From CAZIHO01 sp964538875 (GTDB lineage: Bacteria > Pseudomonadota > Gammaproteobacteria > Chromatiales > Chromatiaceae): a stretch of 64,000 nt of DNA. A model generated the notes under the pieces. It was not told where the DNA came from, made no database searches, and was given only the letters and a program-made list of their open reading frames with translations. Below are positions 36,633 to 46,240 of this stretch, piece by piece. The stretch is from positions 8,605 through 72,604 of the forward strand of contig CAZIHO010000004.1 of the NCBI GenBank assembly GCA_964538875.1, read 5' to 3'. Position 1 is the stretch's first letter; the number at the start of each line of letters is the position of its first letter. The position numbers and the translations under genes are program-made.

Positions 36633-38681
36633 CTACTTGACGCGCATGCCAGGCTCTGCGCCGCTATCTGGGCTGAACAGATAGATGTCCTTGCCGCCGG
36701 GTCCTGCCGCTAGAACCATGCCTTCAGAGACACCGAAGCGCATCTTACGGGGGGCAAGATTAGCGACCATCAGCGTTAGGCGCCCGGCCAGCTGCTCGGC
36801 GGGGTAGGCCGCGCGAATGCCAGCAAATACGTTGCGGGTCTCGCCGCCGAGGTCCAGAGTCAGGCGAAGCAGTTTATCGGCGCCTTCCACCGGTTCGGCG
36901 ACAAGGATTCTGGCAACACGGAGATCCAACTTGGCGAAATCTGCGTACTCGATGATGGCGGCCACGGGATCAGCCGCGAGGTGGCTGCTGGCGGGGGCGC
37001 TGGCAGTCGTTTCCGGGGTTTGAGTGGCTTTGAGATCGTCTTTGGATTGGTCCAGCATCACAGTGACTTGGGACGGATCAATACGCACCATCAGCGGGCG
37101 GTAGGGCGAGATGTTGTGATTCAGGAGGGGCGTTGATAAATCCTCCCAAAGGAAGGGTGCGACGTTCAAGAACTGAGCGGCCTGGGCGGCGATCCCTGGC
37201 AGCACCGGGCTCAAGTAACCGGCTAATACCCGGAACAGGTTGATCCCAAGGGTACAAATACCTTGGAGTTGGGCTGAGCTGTCCGGCTGTTTGGCGATGA
37301 CCCAAGGCTGGGCGGAGTCGATGTATTGGTTGGCGCGATCCGCCAGCGCCATGATTTCCCGCATGGCCCGGCTGAAATCCCGTTGCTCGTAATACCCCGC
37401 AATGGTTGGTCCAGCGTCCAGCAGTTCCTGGAGGGGCGCGGGATCGGCTAGCACGGGACCTAATCGGCCGGCAAAGCGCCGTTCGATGAAAGAGGCGGTG
37501 CGGCTAGCGATATTGACCAGCTTGCCAACTAGGTCCGCGTTGACCTTGGCGATGAAGTCGTCTAGGTTCAGATCTAGGTCGTCGACGCCGTTGGTGAGTT
37601 TTGAGGCGAAATAGTAGCGCAGTGCCTCGGGATTCAAATGATTGCGAAAAGTGGTCGCCTGGATAAAGGTGCCCCGGGATTTGGACATCTTTTGGCCGTT
37701 CACGGTTAAGAAGCCGTGGCAAAACACGGCCGATGGTGTGCGGAAACCGGCGCCGTGTAGCATGGCCGGCCAGAACAGGGTATGAAAATACATGATGTCC
37801 TTGCCGATGAAGTGATAAAGCTCGGCATTGGAATCGGGAGACCAGTAATCGTCGAAGTCGAGACCGGGATGCCGATCACACAGGGCCCGGAAACTTGCCA
37901 TGTAGCCGATCGGCGCATCCATCCATACATAAAAATATTTGCCGGGTTGGTCCGGAATTTCGAAGCCGAAATAGGGCGCGTCGCGGGAGATGTCCCACTC
38001 CTGCAAGCCAGCTTGGAACCATTCTTCCAGTTTGTTGGTAACTTCCGGTTGCAAACTTCCGCTGCGGGTCCATTGGCGGAGCATGGGCTCAAAGTCGCCG
38101 AGCTTGAAGAAAAAATGTTCGGATTCCCGTTGTTCTGGAATGGCGCCGGATATGGCGGAACGGGGATTTTTCAGTTCGCTGGGGGAATAACTAGCGCCGC
38201 AGGATTCGCAATTGTCGCCATACTGATCGGGCGCAGCGCAGCGGGGACACTCGCCCTTGATGAAACGATCGGGCAGGAAAATGTTCTCCAGGGGGTCATA
38301 GGCCTGGGTGATATGGCGCCGGGCGATATGTCCAGCGTCCCGGTTTCTTTGATAAATGGTGGTCGCGTAATGGCGATTTTCCGGGGAATGGGTGGAATGA
38401 TAATTGTCGAAGTTCACCAGGAACGCGGCGAAGTCCGCCTGGTGGGCATCGGACATGCGTGCAATTAAATCTTCGGGCCGGATGCCTTCCTGGCGCGCTC
38501 GTAACATGATGGGCGTGCCGTGGGCGTCGTCGGCGCACACATAGAGACAGTCGTGCCCGCGCATTTTTTGAAAGCGAACCCAAATGTCGGTTTGAATGTA
38601 TTCCACCAAGTGGCCAATATGGATCGGGCCGTTGGCGTAGGGTAGAGCGCTGGTGACTAAAATTTTTCGTGGGCCGTTCAT
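36633..38681 (-). CDS. metG: methionine--tRNA ligase
   Basis: This 682-residue class I synthetase is of the long type. HIGH is PYANGPIHIGHLVEY near residue 18, the zinc knuckle is CPRCAAPDQYGDNCESC near residue 146, and KMSKS is GQKMSKSRGTF near residue 334. The last about 110 residues form the EMAPII-like tRNA-binding and dimerisation domain (FAKLDLRVARILVAEPVEGA, NLAPRKMRFGVSEGMVLAAG). It is divergent from apbC, the usual gammaproteobacterial pairing. Confidence 0.98.
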   Translation of the reverse strand: MNGPRKILVTSALPYANGPIHIGHLVEYIQTDIWVRFQKMRGHDCLYVCADDAHGTPIMLRARQEGIRPEDLIARMSDAHQADFAAFLVNFDNYHSTHSPENRHYATTIYQRNRDAGHIARRHITQAYDPLENIFLPDRFIKGECPRCAAPDQYGDNCESCGASYSPSELKNPRSAISGAIPEQRESEHFFFKLGDFEPMLRQWTRSGSLQPEVTNKLEEWFQAGLQEWDISRDAPYFGFEIPDQPGKYFYVWMDAPIGYMASFRALCDRHPGLDFDDYWSPDSNAELYHFIGKDIMYFHTLFWPAMLHGAGFRTPSAVFCHGFLTVNGQKMSKSRGTFIQATTFRNHLNPEALRYYFASKLTNGVDDLDLNLDDFIAKVNADLVGKLVNIASRTASFIERRFAGRLGPVLADPAPLQELLDAGPTIAGYYEQRDFSRAMREIMALADRANQYIDSAQPWVIAKQPDSSAQLQGICTLGINLFRVLAGYLSPVLPGIAAQAAQFLNVAPFLWEDLSTPLLNHNISPYRPLMVRIDPSQVTVMLDQSKDDLKATQTPETTASAPASSHLAADPVAAIIEYADFAKLDLRVARILVAEPVEGADKLLRLTLDLGGETRNVFAGIRAAYPAEQLAGRLTLMVANLAPRKMRFGVSEGMVLAAGPGGKDIYLFSPDSGAEPGMRVK

Positions 38682-38870
38682 CGACCATTTTCCTAAAGGG
38701 CTGGGGAAGTTGGAGTCGGATATTATTCCATATTATTGGAGGCTGTTTGGTGAGTTTGTTCTGTTTGGGTTTTGCCGGTAGGCACCCCAAATAGGGGGGG
38801 CGAGCACGGCCCCGGCCGAAAAAAATGGGTTTTGGCGTGCCTAAGGTGGGCACACTGGGAGACTGACTAA

Positions 38871-39962
38871 ATGACTGAAGTGACGCGCGAACAAATAGAA
38901 AAGGCCATTCAAGACTATGTTGAACCCCATTTGGGGCGGGACCTGGTTAGCGCCAAGGCGGTGAAGGACATCAAGATCGACGGGGGCGCCGTGGAGGTAG
39001 CTTTCGAGGTCGGCTTTCCTGCCAAGGGGATTAGGGAGGCGGTGGCCGCCGAGGTGGGAGCCAGGGTTGGCAAAGTAGCCGGAGTTGAGTCGGTAAAGGT
39101 TACGCTGGATTGGCGGATTGAGGCTCATGCGGTGCAGAAGGCACTAAAGCCTATAGATAATGTGAAAAACATTATCGCGGTTGCCTCCGGGAAGGGGGGC
39201 GTGGGCAAGTCCACGGTCGCGGTTAACCTAGCGCTTGCACTGTCGGCGGAAGGCGCGAAGGTTGGGATTCTAGACGCGGATATTTATGGGCCATCGCAGC
39301 CAAGAATGTTGGGTATCACGGGTAAGCCGGAGTCTCTGGACGGCCGTACTTTAGAACCCCTGTCTAGCTATCACCTGCAAGCGATGTCGATTGGCTTTTT
39401 GATCGATGAAGAAACGCCCATGATTTGGCGCGGCCCCATGGTGACCCAGGCGTTGGAGCAGCTGCTGAACGATACCAACTGGAGTAACCTGGATTATCTG
39501 GTGATCGATTTACCGCCGGGGACCGGTGACACCCAGTTGACCCTCGCCCAGAAGGTTCCGGTGGCAGGCGCGGTCATCGTAACGACGCCCCAAGATATCG
39601 CTCTGTTGGACGCCCGCAAGGGGTTCAAGATGTTTGAAAAAGTCGAGGTGCCGGTGCTGGGCATCGTGGAGAACATGAGTACCCATGTCTGTTCCCACTG
39701 TGGGCACGAAGAGCCGATTTTCGGAACGGGGGGTGGCGGTCGTATGGCGGAACAATATGGGGTCGACTTGCTCGGTGAATTGCCCCTGGATATCCGCATC
39801 CGGGAAGAAACCGATAGTGGCAAACCCACCGTGGTAGCGGACCCGGAGTGCCGCATCTCCCTGACTTATCGCGCCATAGCCCGTAAGGCGGCGGCCAAGT
39901 TGGCGCGGCAAGCCAAGGATTACAGCGCGAAATTTCCGCGCATCGTCATCCAAAACAATTAA
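38871..39962 (+). CDS. apbC: iron-sulfur cluster carrier ApbC/Mrp
   Basis: This 363-residue P-loop ATPase binds and transfers Fe-S clusters. An N-terminal MIP18-like domain (about 1-95) is followed by the deviant Walker A VASGKGGVGKSTVAVNLA near residue 103, the switch VIDLPPGTGDTQLT, and the cluster-binding CxxC in THVCSHCGHEEPIFG. The ribosome site GGGAGA lies before ATG 38871. The 189-nt gap to metG should hold both promoters; no clear operator was recognised. Confidence 0.96.
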   Translation: MTEVTREQIEKAIQDYVEPHLGRDLVSAKAVKDIKIDGGAVEVAFEVGFPAKGIREAVAAEVGARVGKVAGVESVKVTLDWRIEAHAVQKALKPIDNVKNIIAVASGKGGVGKSTVAVNLALALSAEGAKVGILDADIYGPSQPRMLGITGKPESLDGRTLEPLSSYHLQAMSIGFLIDEETPMIWRGPMVTQALEQLLNDTNWSNLDYLVIDLPPGTGDTQLTLAQKVPVAGAVIVTTPQDIALLDARKGFKMFEKVEVPVLGIVENMSTHVCSHCGHEEPIFGTGGGGRMAEQYGVDLLGELPLDIRIREETDSGKPTVVADPECRISLTYRAIARKAAAKLARQAKDYSAKFPRIVIQNN

Positions 39963-39977
39963 GAAATGCTATCGGGG

Positions 39978-39999
39978 GCGCGGGGCTTTTAACCCGCGC
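39978..39999. terminator. hairpin between convergent apbC and the APH-like gene
   Basis: GCGCGGG at 39978-39984 pairs with CCCGCGC at 39993-39999 around GCTTTTAA; outer bases partly extend the stem. It sits in the 45-nt convergent gap. Confidence 0.5.
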
Positions 40000-40007
40000 T
40001 TCCGGGA

Positions 40008-41057
40008 TCAAACTAGTTTCGCCAATATTTTTTCAGCATCCCGCGCTTGGGCGGCAACGTTCAGGTATAGCTCCCACATAGAGATCCCCCGCGCTAGGTT
40101 GTGTTCGCCCCGGGTGCTGTAACGGGTTTCATCCCATCCGAAATAGTTCTCGTACAAAGCGTCGGCGAGGAAACGCGCCGACAACTCCAGGCAAATCAGT
40201 TTTAATCCAGGTATTAACGTGGACCATTCGCGGGGCGTAGGGAATCCGGGCGCGGCGCTTTGGTAGCCTGTAACCGCAGCCTCAAATAGTTCCAAATCCA
40301 AATAAGGATTGGCCTGGTCTTCACGGTTGGGGTTGCACCAGGAGCGGAGCGCATCCCCCATTTCCAGCGCCCAAGGCATCGGCGTTAAGGTGTCTAGGTC
40401 GATTAGACATAGTCCTTGGCCCGATTCGTCGAACAATAGATTGGAAATCTTCAAGTCCCCGTGGCAAATACGGTTCTTTCCTGGGGCTAGGGGCGGTAGT
40501 TGGTGGGCAGCAAATAAAACCTGTTCGGTTTGCTGGCGGACCTTTGGATGCAATGGATGGTTGGGGTGGTCGGTGACGGCCTGGGATAGTCGCGCTAAAT
40601 GGCGGGGAGTATCGTGGACGTGGGAGCGAAATACTTGCAGTTGGCCAGGGAATCCTGACATTGCTCGGTGAAAGGTTCCGACTAGGCGGCCTGCCTGAAA
40701 CCCGGTGGCAGCGTTGGTAAGCTTAGAATAGGTTTGGCCATCCAGATAGGTTAGGGAGCGCCAGCAATAGCCGGCATGGATGAACCAGAGTTGATGGTCA
40801 TTGGTTGGAACTAACCTGGGTGTGGCGAGGCCTAGGGACGAGAGGTGTCTGGTGACTGCGTCAATGTTGAGGTTGGTTTCAGGTGGAAATACTGGGTGGA
40901 TGCGTTGCAAGATCGCGCGCCTACCGCGGGGTGGTGTTAAGGAGTAGGTTTGGTTGATTAGGCCACCGGTGATGGGGCTGATGGAGGCTGTGGAGTAATT
41001 GGGCCAGGCACTTAGAACGGGTGGCGGGATTTCGTTGGGTAGATCGGGTGCGGCCAT
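40008..41057 (-). CDS. APH-fold phosphotransferase (small-molecule kinase)
   Basis: This 349-residue protein has the aminoglycoside-phosphotransferase / choline-kinase fold. The N-lobe begins ITGGLINQTYSL with the nucleotide-binding loop. The Brenner motif is ICHGDLKISNLLFDE with the catalytic Asp, and the metal Asp is LCLIDLDTLTPMPWALEMGD. The pattern resembles N-acetylhexosamine or homoserine kinase-like members more than antibiotic kinases, and no resistance context exists. The substrate is unknown. ATG 41057 is used; the frame can be extended to a TTG at 41096, which has no ribosome site. Confidence 0.78.
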   Translation of the reverse strand: MAAPDLPNEIPPPVLSAWPNYSTASISPITGGLINQTYSLTPPRGRRAILQRIHPVFPPETNLNIDAVTRHLSSLGLATPRLVPTNDHQLWFIHAGYCWRSLTYLDGQTYSKLTNAATGFQAGRLVGTFHRAMSGFPGQLQVFRSHVHDTPRHLARLSQAVTDHPNHPLHPKVRQQTEQVLFAAHQLPPLAPGKNRICHGDLKISNLLFDESGQGLCLIDLDTLTPMPWALEMGDALRSWCNPNREDQANPYLDLELFEAAVTGYQSAAPGFPTPREWSTLIPGLKLICLELSARFLADALYENYFGWDETRYSTRGEHNLARGISMWELYLNVAAQARDAEKILAKLV

Positions 41058-41096
41058 GGTGTTGATCGGATCGCGGGCAAAGGGGTGGCTGGGCAA

Positions 41097-41112
41097 TGTT
41101 CCACGTGGAACA
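41097..41112. other. parS centromere-like site
   Basis: The perfect 16-bp palindrome TGTTCCACGTGGAACA matches the chromosomal ParB-binding parS consensus known from Pseudomonas and related bacteria. It lies in the short gap between the tadA stop and the next gene, not inside a coding region. In known chromosomes parS sites cluster near oriC and nucleate ParB spreading; parA, parB and dnaA are not in this window. Confidence 0.85.
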
Positions 41113-41114
41113 CT

Positions 41115-41636
41115 TTACTCGACGGGTGACCCCCGGTCCTGCCTGGCCGGAGGGGTACTGCCGCGTCGTTGTCGAAAAAACTGCTGCAAAAGCCGACGGG
41201 ATTCTTCAGCAAGAACACCGCCGCCCCAAACCGGACGATGATTAAATCCGACTTCCCCTCGGCCCAAGTTGATCCAGCCCCCCAGCGCCCCACTCTTGGG
41301 GTCGACAGCACCAAACACTACCCGTGCGACGCGGGCGTGAATGATGGCCCCCCAGCACATGACACAGGGTTCCAGGGTGCAATAGAGGCTGGTACCCGCG
41401 AGCCGATAATTTTCGATGCGACGGGCGCCATCCCGCAGAGCTAAAATCTCGGCGTGAGCAGTCGGGTCATGCAGGGAGATGGGCTGATTGTGGCCTTCAC
41501 CGATGATCTGGCCGTCCAGGATCAGGACGGCGCCCACCGGCACTTCCCCTATGGATTCCGCCTGCACGGCGAGGTCCAGAGCCCGAGCCATCCAGTAGCG
41601 GTCCTGGCTATCCTGGTCCGGTTCTTGGTTAGCCAC
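41115..41636 (-). CDS. tadA: tRNA-specific adenosine deaminase
   Basis: This 173-residue zinc deaminase converts A34 of tRNA-Arg(ACG) to inosine. Zinc and proton-shuttle residues are seen in DPTAHAEILALRDG (HAE) and TLEPCVMCWGAIIHARV (PCxxC). The start is read as GTG 41636. It follows guaA by 6 nt, as in many gammaproteobacteria (guaB-guaA-tadA). The C-terminal 25 residues are longer than usual and basic. Confidence 0.95.
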   Translation of the reverse strand: MANQEPDQDSQDRYWMARALDLAVQAESIGEVPVGAVLILDGQIIGEGHNQPISLHDPTAHAEILALRDGARRIENYRLAGTSLYCTLEPCVMCWGAIIHARVARVVFGAVDPKSGALGGWINLGRGEVGFNHRPVWGGGVLAEESRRLLQQFFRQRRGSTPPARQDRGSPVE

Positions 41637-41642
41637 TGGAGG

Positions 41643-43226
41643 TTATTCCCACTCGATGGTGGCGGGCGGTTTGCCAGAAATATCGTAGGTCACCCGGGAA
41701 ATGCCCTTGACCTCCTGGATGATCCGGCGTGCCACGACGTCCAGGAAGTCCAGGGGCAGGCGTGCGAAGCGTGCCGTCATAAAATCCAGGGTTTCCACTG
41801 CTCGCAGGGCCACCACAAATTCATATTGCCGGGCATCGCCTACCACACCCACCGACTTGACCGGCAGAAAGACCGCGAAGGCTTGGCTTACCTGGTCATA
41901 CAGTTGATGTGCGCGCAATTCGTCGATAAAGATATGGTCCGCGAGTCGCAGCAACTCCGCGTACTCTGGACGTACGGCTCCTAAAATGCGCACGCCAAGC
42001 CCAGGACCGGGGAACGGATGCCTATACACCAAGTCGTAGGGCAAACCTAACTCCACCCCAATTTTCCGGACCTCATCTTTGAATAATTCCCTCAGCGGCT
42101 CAATCAAGCGCAGGCGCATATCCGCTGGCAACCCGCCCACATTGTGGTGGGACTTGATGACGTGGGCCTTGCCGGATTTGGCACCCGCCGACTCGATCAC
42201 GTCGGGATAGATGGTGCCTTGGGCCAGCCATTCCACATCATCCAGCGCCCGAGCCTGTTCTTCAAATACCCTAATAAATTCCCGCCCGATGATCTTCCGT
42301 TTCTGCTCCGGTTCGGTGACGCCGTCCAATGCTTGGTAAAACTGCTCCGCCACATCTACCCGGATTACTCGCACGCCCATGTGCCGTGCGAAGGTCGCCA
42401 TGACTTGGTCGCCCTCCCCAAGGCGCAGCAGTCCGTTGTCAACGAATACACAGGTGAGTTGGTCGCCAATGGCCCGATGCAGCAACGCCGCCACCACCGC
42501 AGAGTCAACGCCACCGGATAGCCCGAGCAGTACCTGCCCTTTGCCGACTCTGTCCCTGACCCGTTGCAAGGAATCCTGAATAATATGGGCCGGATTCCAC
42601 AGCGTATCGCACTCACACAGATCGACCAGAAACCGTTGCAGGATGCGTTGACCCTGGCGGGTATGGGTGACCTCCGGGTGAAATTGCAGTCCATAGAAGC
42701 GACGTGTCTCGTCCGCCATTCCCGCCACCGGCGCGTTGTCGGATTCGCAAATGCGAGTGAAGCCAGACGGAAGTTGAGTGACATGGTCGCCATGGCTCAT
42801 CCATACGTCCAACAGCGCGACGCCGTCCTGCCCGGCATGGTCCTCGATATCCTCCAATAGACGGGACGGATTGGTCACCTTGACCCGGGCATAGCCATAT
42901 TCATGCTTGGCAGAGCCTGTAACGGTTCCGCCGAGCTGCGCCGCCATGGTCTGCATCCCGTAGCAAATGCCCAGCACCGGAACGCCCATCTCGAATATGC
43001 TGCCCGGTGCACGGGGACTGTCATCTACGGTGACGGTCTCGGGACCGCCGGACAAAATGACCCCTTTTGGTGAGCGCCCTTCCAGTGCTTCGTCGCAATG
43101 GTCAAATGCCCAAATCTCACAATAGACTCCCGCCTCCCGGACCCGTCGGGCGATCAACTGGGTGTACTGGGAGCCGAAATCTAAAATCAAGATCCAGTCG
43201 GAATGAATATTTTTATCTATTTGCAT
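41643..43226 (-). CDS. guaA: GMP synthase (glutamine-hydrolysing)
   Basis: This 527-residue enzyme carries out the last step of GMP synthesis, XMP to GMP. The class I glutaminase domain (about 1-205) has nucleophile Cys in VLGICYGMQTMA and His-Glu in FHPEVTHT. The ATP pyrophosphatase domain has the P-loop LLGLSGGVDSAVVAALLH, and the C-terminal dimerisation domain contains RHPFPGPGLGVRILG. ATG 43226 is chosen over 43250 because the family begins close to ILILDFGSQYTQLIARRVRE. It lies 97 nt downstream of guaB with a terminator-like hairpin between. Confidence 0.97.
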   Translation of the reverse strand: MQIDKNIHSDWILILDFGSQYTQLIARRVREAGVYCEIWAFDHCDEALEGRSPKGVILSGGPETVTVDDSPRAPGSIFEMGVPVLGICYGMQTMAAQLGGTVTGSAKHEYGYARVKVTNPSRLLEDIEDHAGQDGVALLDVWMSHGDHVTQLPSGFTRICESDNAPVAGMADETRRFYGLQFHPEVTHTRQGQRILQRFLVDLCECDTLWNPAHIIQDSLQRVRDRVGKGQVLLGLSGGVDSAVVAALLHRAIGDQLTCVFVDNGLLRLGEGDQVMATFARHMGVRVIRVDVAEQFYQALDGVTEPEQKRKIIGREFIRVFEEQARALDDVEWLAQGTIYPDVIESAGAKSGKAHVIKSHHNVGGLPADMRLRLIEPLRELFKDEVRKIGVELGLPYDLVYRHPFPGPGLGVRILGAVRPEYAELLRLADHIFIDELRAHQLYDQVSQAFAVFLPVKSVGVVGDARQYEFVVALRAVETLDFMTARFARLPLDFLDVVARRIIQEVKGISRVTYDISGKPPATIEWE

Positions 43227-43255
43227 GGCAAAGGATTCCCGGATGACCAAAAATA

Positions 43256-43284
43256 AGGCCGTGGTTCCGATGGAGCCACGGCCT
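43256..43284 (-). terminator. guaB-guaA intercistronic terminator
   Basis: The minus strand has a 13-bp stem (AGGCCGTGGCTCC / GGAACCACGGCCT, one G-U) with a 3-nt loop, followed by TATTTTT. This is a convincing rho-independent terminator placed between guaB and guaA. Confidence 0.8.
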
Positions 43285-43322
43285 GAGTGTCGCGTTCCGC
43301 AAGCCCAATCCTCGGCGGCGTT

Positions 43323-44792
43323 TTAACTATCGACGCGGTAGTTGGGCGCTTCTTTGGTGATGGTGACGTCATGCACGTGGGATTCTCGCATCCCAGCGTT
43401 GCTGATGCGCACAAACTCGGTCTTGGTCCGCATCTCCCCCAAGTCTCTACAGCCAACATAGCCCATGGCGGCGCGCAATCCCCCGGTGAGTTGATAAATG
43501 ATGTTGACCACGCTCCCCTTGTAGGGAACCCGCCCCTCGATACCTTCCGGCACCAGCTTTTCGGCGTCCTCGATCCCTTCTTGAAAGTAGCGATCCTTGG
43601 AGCCTTGCTGAGACGACATGGCACCCAGCGAGCCCATCCCCCGGTAGGATTTGTAGGACCTGCCCTGGAAAATCTCGACTTCGCCGGGTGCCTCGTCGGT
43701 ACCGGCGAACAGCCCTCCGATCATGACGGCGTGGGCGCCGGCGGCGACAATCTTGGCCAGATCTCCGGAGTACCTAAGGCCACCGTCCGCGATAATAGGA
43801 ACGCCGGACTCCGCCAGCGCCTCAGCCACGTTAGCAACCGCCGTTACTTGGGGAACACCCACTCCAGCCACAATCCGGGTGGTGCAAATGGACCCTGGTC
43901 CAATGCCCACCTTAACCGCATCTGCCCCCGCCTTGACTAAGTCCAAGGCGGCGGACGCGGTGGCAATGTTGCCTCCGATGACTTGCAGGTTCGGATAGTG
44001 GCGCTTAATCCAGGCGATCCGATCCAGTACACCCTGGGAGTGTCCATGGGCCGTATCCACCACGACCACATCCACTTCTTCCCGTGCGAGCGCCTCAACC
44101 CGCTCATCCGTGCCATCCCCAACACCCACCGCCGCGCCGACCCGCAGCCGTTCCTTGTCATCCCGGCAGGCAAAGGGAAAGTCCTTAGCCTTTTGAATAT
44201 CCTTGACGGTGATGAGTCCCCGCAGTTCAAAAGCGTTGTTAACGACCAGCACCTTTTCGATCCGGTGCTTGTGCAGCAACGCCACCACTTCTTGGCGGCT
44301 CGCCCCCTCGTTCACCGTGACCAGTCGCTCCTTGGGAGTCATAATCAAGGAGACTGGATCCCCAAACCGAGTCTCGAACCGTAGATCCCGGCCGGTGACG
44401 ATTCCAACCAATTGGCGCCCCTCGGTGACCGGAACTCCGGAGATTCGATTGGCGCGCGTCAGGTTGATGACGTCGCCAATACTGGTGCGAGGGGATACCG
44501 TTATCGGCTCATGAATAACCCCGCTTTCGTATTTCTTGACTTTGCGAACTTCTTGGGCCTGGCGTTCCGCGCTCATATTCTTATGAATGATGCCGATCCC
44601 TCCCTCCAGGGCCATGGCGATCGCCAGGCGGGATTCGGTCACTGTGTCCATCGCCGCTGACAGCAGAGGGGTATTCAGTTTGATGGCGCGGGTCAAATGG
44701 GTGCGCAGGTCCGTATCCCGAGGTAAGACGTTGGAATGGGCTGGGACCAAGAGGACATCGTCGAAAGTGAGGGCTTCCTGAATTAAGCGCAT
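43323..44792 (-). CDS. guaB: inosine-5'-monophosphate dehydrogenase
   Basis: This 489-residue enzyme oxidises IMP to XMP, the committing step to GTP. The barrel starts TFDDVLLVPAHSNVLPRDTDL. A CBS pair is inserted at about residues 95-205, the catalytic Cys loop is GIGPGSICTTRIVAGVG near residue 305, and the flap contains YRGMGSLGAMSSQQGSKDRYF. ATG 44792 is the family start; the frame continues upstream to 44957. It heads the guaB-guaA-tadA unit. Confidence 0.98.
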   Translation of the reverse strand: MRLIQEALTFDDVLLVPAHSNVLPRDTDLRTHLTRAIKLNTPLLSAAMDTVTESRLAIAMALEGGIGIIHKNMSAERQAQEVRKVKKYESGVIHEPITVSPRTSIGDVINLTRANRISGVPVTEGRQLVGIVTGRDLRFETRFGDPVSLIMTPKERLVTVNEGASRQEVVALLHKHRIEKVLVVNNAFELRGLITVKDIQKAKDFPFACRDDKERLRVGAAVGVGDGTDERVEALAREEVDVVVVDTAHGHSQGVLDRIAWIKRHYPNLQVIGGNIATASAALDLVKAGADAVKVGIGPGSICTTRIVAGVGVPQVTAVANVAEALAESGVPIIADGGLRYSGDLAKIVAAGAHAVMIGGLFAGTDEAPGEVEIFQGRSYKSYRGMGSLGAMSSQQGSKDRYFQEGIEDAEKLVPEGIEGRVPYKGSVVNIIYQLTGGLRAAMGYVGCRDLGEMRTKTEFVRISNAGMRESHVHDVTITKEAPNYRVDS

Positions 44793-44823
44793 GGGGTATC
44801 TCGACAGGTTAAAAGTCCCCGTC

Positions 44824-44853
44824 ATTATAGGTTTCAGGACCCATACCGGTAAA
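44824..44853 (-). promoter_or_regulatory. guaB promoter
   Basis: On the minus strand TTTACC (44853-44848) and a perfect TATAAT (44829-44824) are separated by 18 nt, about 32 nt before the guaB start. The 273-nt divergent gap to the transporter operon contains no clear second promoter. Confidence 0.55.
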
Positions 44854-45065
44854 CGTGCCCTGGCGGAGGTCGGCCGGCTATGCTCTACTGGCCCTCCGTC
44901 TCGCAGGGGATTTTGTGCCGAATTGACTCGTGGCCCGGAGAACGGCAAAGTACGCACTCAGGACAGCGAGGTAACGGGTGGAATGCCACCTCTCGCGGTT
45001 TCTTCCGGAGCCTAGCAACATTGGACGCGAACCGGCGCCCCATCAAAATTCCAACAGGAGTCACA

Positions 45066-46175
45066 ATGACACGCACTCAAGCCATGTTGGTTGCCGCCCT
45101 GTGCTCGGCGGTCAACATTCAGGCGGCGGACGAAATGGTGGTTACCATCGGTCATGTCGCCCCCCTGACCGGCAATATTTCCCACCTGGGTAAGGACAAT
45201 GAGAACGGCGCCCGCCTAGCCCTTGAGGACTACAACGCCAAGGGCATGGTCATCGGCGGCAAGCAGGTCCGCTTTGAACTTCTGTGCGAGGATGATCAGG
45301 CGGATCCCAGAGTCGGCAACATCGTTGCCCAACGGCTGGTGGACGCGGGAGTCAAGGGTGTGGTCGGTCATTTGAATTCCGGCACCACCATCCCCGCCTC
45401 CCGGATTTATCATCAGGCCCACCTGCCCATGGTATCTCCGTCCGCAACCAACCCGACGCTGACCCGTCAGGGGTTCGAGACCGTGTTTAGGACCATGGCC
45501 AATGACATCCAGCAGGGCGCCGTGCTGGGCAAGTTCGCGGTAAGTCTCGGCAAGAAGGTGGCGATCATCGATGACCGGACTGCCTATGGCCAGGGTCTCG
45601 CGGACGAGGTTGCCAAGGGCGTGGTCGCTGCCGGTGGCAAGGTGGTTACCCGTGAATTCACCAGCAACCAGGCCACCGATTTTCTCGCCATCCTCACCAA
45701 ACTTAAGGCCAGCGACCCGGATGTGCTGTTCTACGGTGGTATGGATGCCCAGGCCGGCCCCATGCTGAAGCAAATCAAGCAACTGGGAATCGGCGCTAAG
45801 TTCATGACCGGGGATGGTGGCTGCACCGCGACCTTGGCCACCTTGGCGGGTGACGCGGTGTCCGAAAATACCTATTGCTCCCAGACCGGCCTGCCGCCGG
45901 ACCAGATGGCGGACAAGGGCTTCAACGAGCGGTTCCAAAAACGTTTTGACGCCAAGGTCCAGGTCTATGCCCACTACGCCTACGACGCCGCCGCCGCGAT
46001 TCTGGAAGCCATGAAGGCTGCGGACTCGGTGGAGCCGGAAAAATATCTACCGGCCTTGAAGAAAGTAAGCTTCCAAGGTGTGACCGGCCCGGTCGCCTTC
46101 GACGAGCGGGGTGATACCCAGCATGGCGCCGTGACTCTGTACCAATTCCGGAACGGCAAGATGGTCCCTCTCTAG
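45066..46175 (+). CDS. livJ: branched-chain amino acid ABC transporter, periplasmic binding protein
   Basis: This 369-residue Leu/Ile/Val-type binding protein has a signal peptide of about 21 residues (AMLVAALCSAVNIQA). The mature protein starts IGHVAPLTGNISHLGKDNENG, the standard first strand, and has VVGHLNSGTTIPASRIYHQA with the ligand Ser/Thr region and FYGGMDAQAGPMLKQ in the second lobe. A good ribosome site (AGGAG) precedes ATG 45066; the long upstream frame is not coding. It heads a five-gene operon. Confidence 0.94.
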   Translation: MTRTQAMLVAALCSAVNIQAADEMVVTIGHVAPLTGNISHLGKDNENGARLALEDYNAKGMVIGGKQVRFELLCEDDQADPRVGNIVAQRLVDAGVKGVVGHLNSGTTIPASRIYHQAHLPMVSPSATNPTLTRQGFETVFRTMANDIQQGAVLGKFAVSLGKKVAIIDDRTAYGQGLADEVAKGVVAAGGKVVTREFTSNQATDFLAILTKLKASDPDVLFYGGMDAQAGPMLKQIKQLGIGAKFMTGDGGCTATLATLAGDAVSENTYCSQTGLPPDQMADKGFNERFQKRFDAKVQVYAHYAYDAAAAILEAMKAADSVEPEKYLPALKKVSFQGVTGPVAFDERGDTQHGAVTLYQFRNGKMVPL

Positions 46176-46240
46176 CCCCCGCGACCCGGTTGCCAAGACA
46201 AAGTCTTGGCGACCTTCGACTCGAATTCGACGAGATCAAT

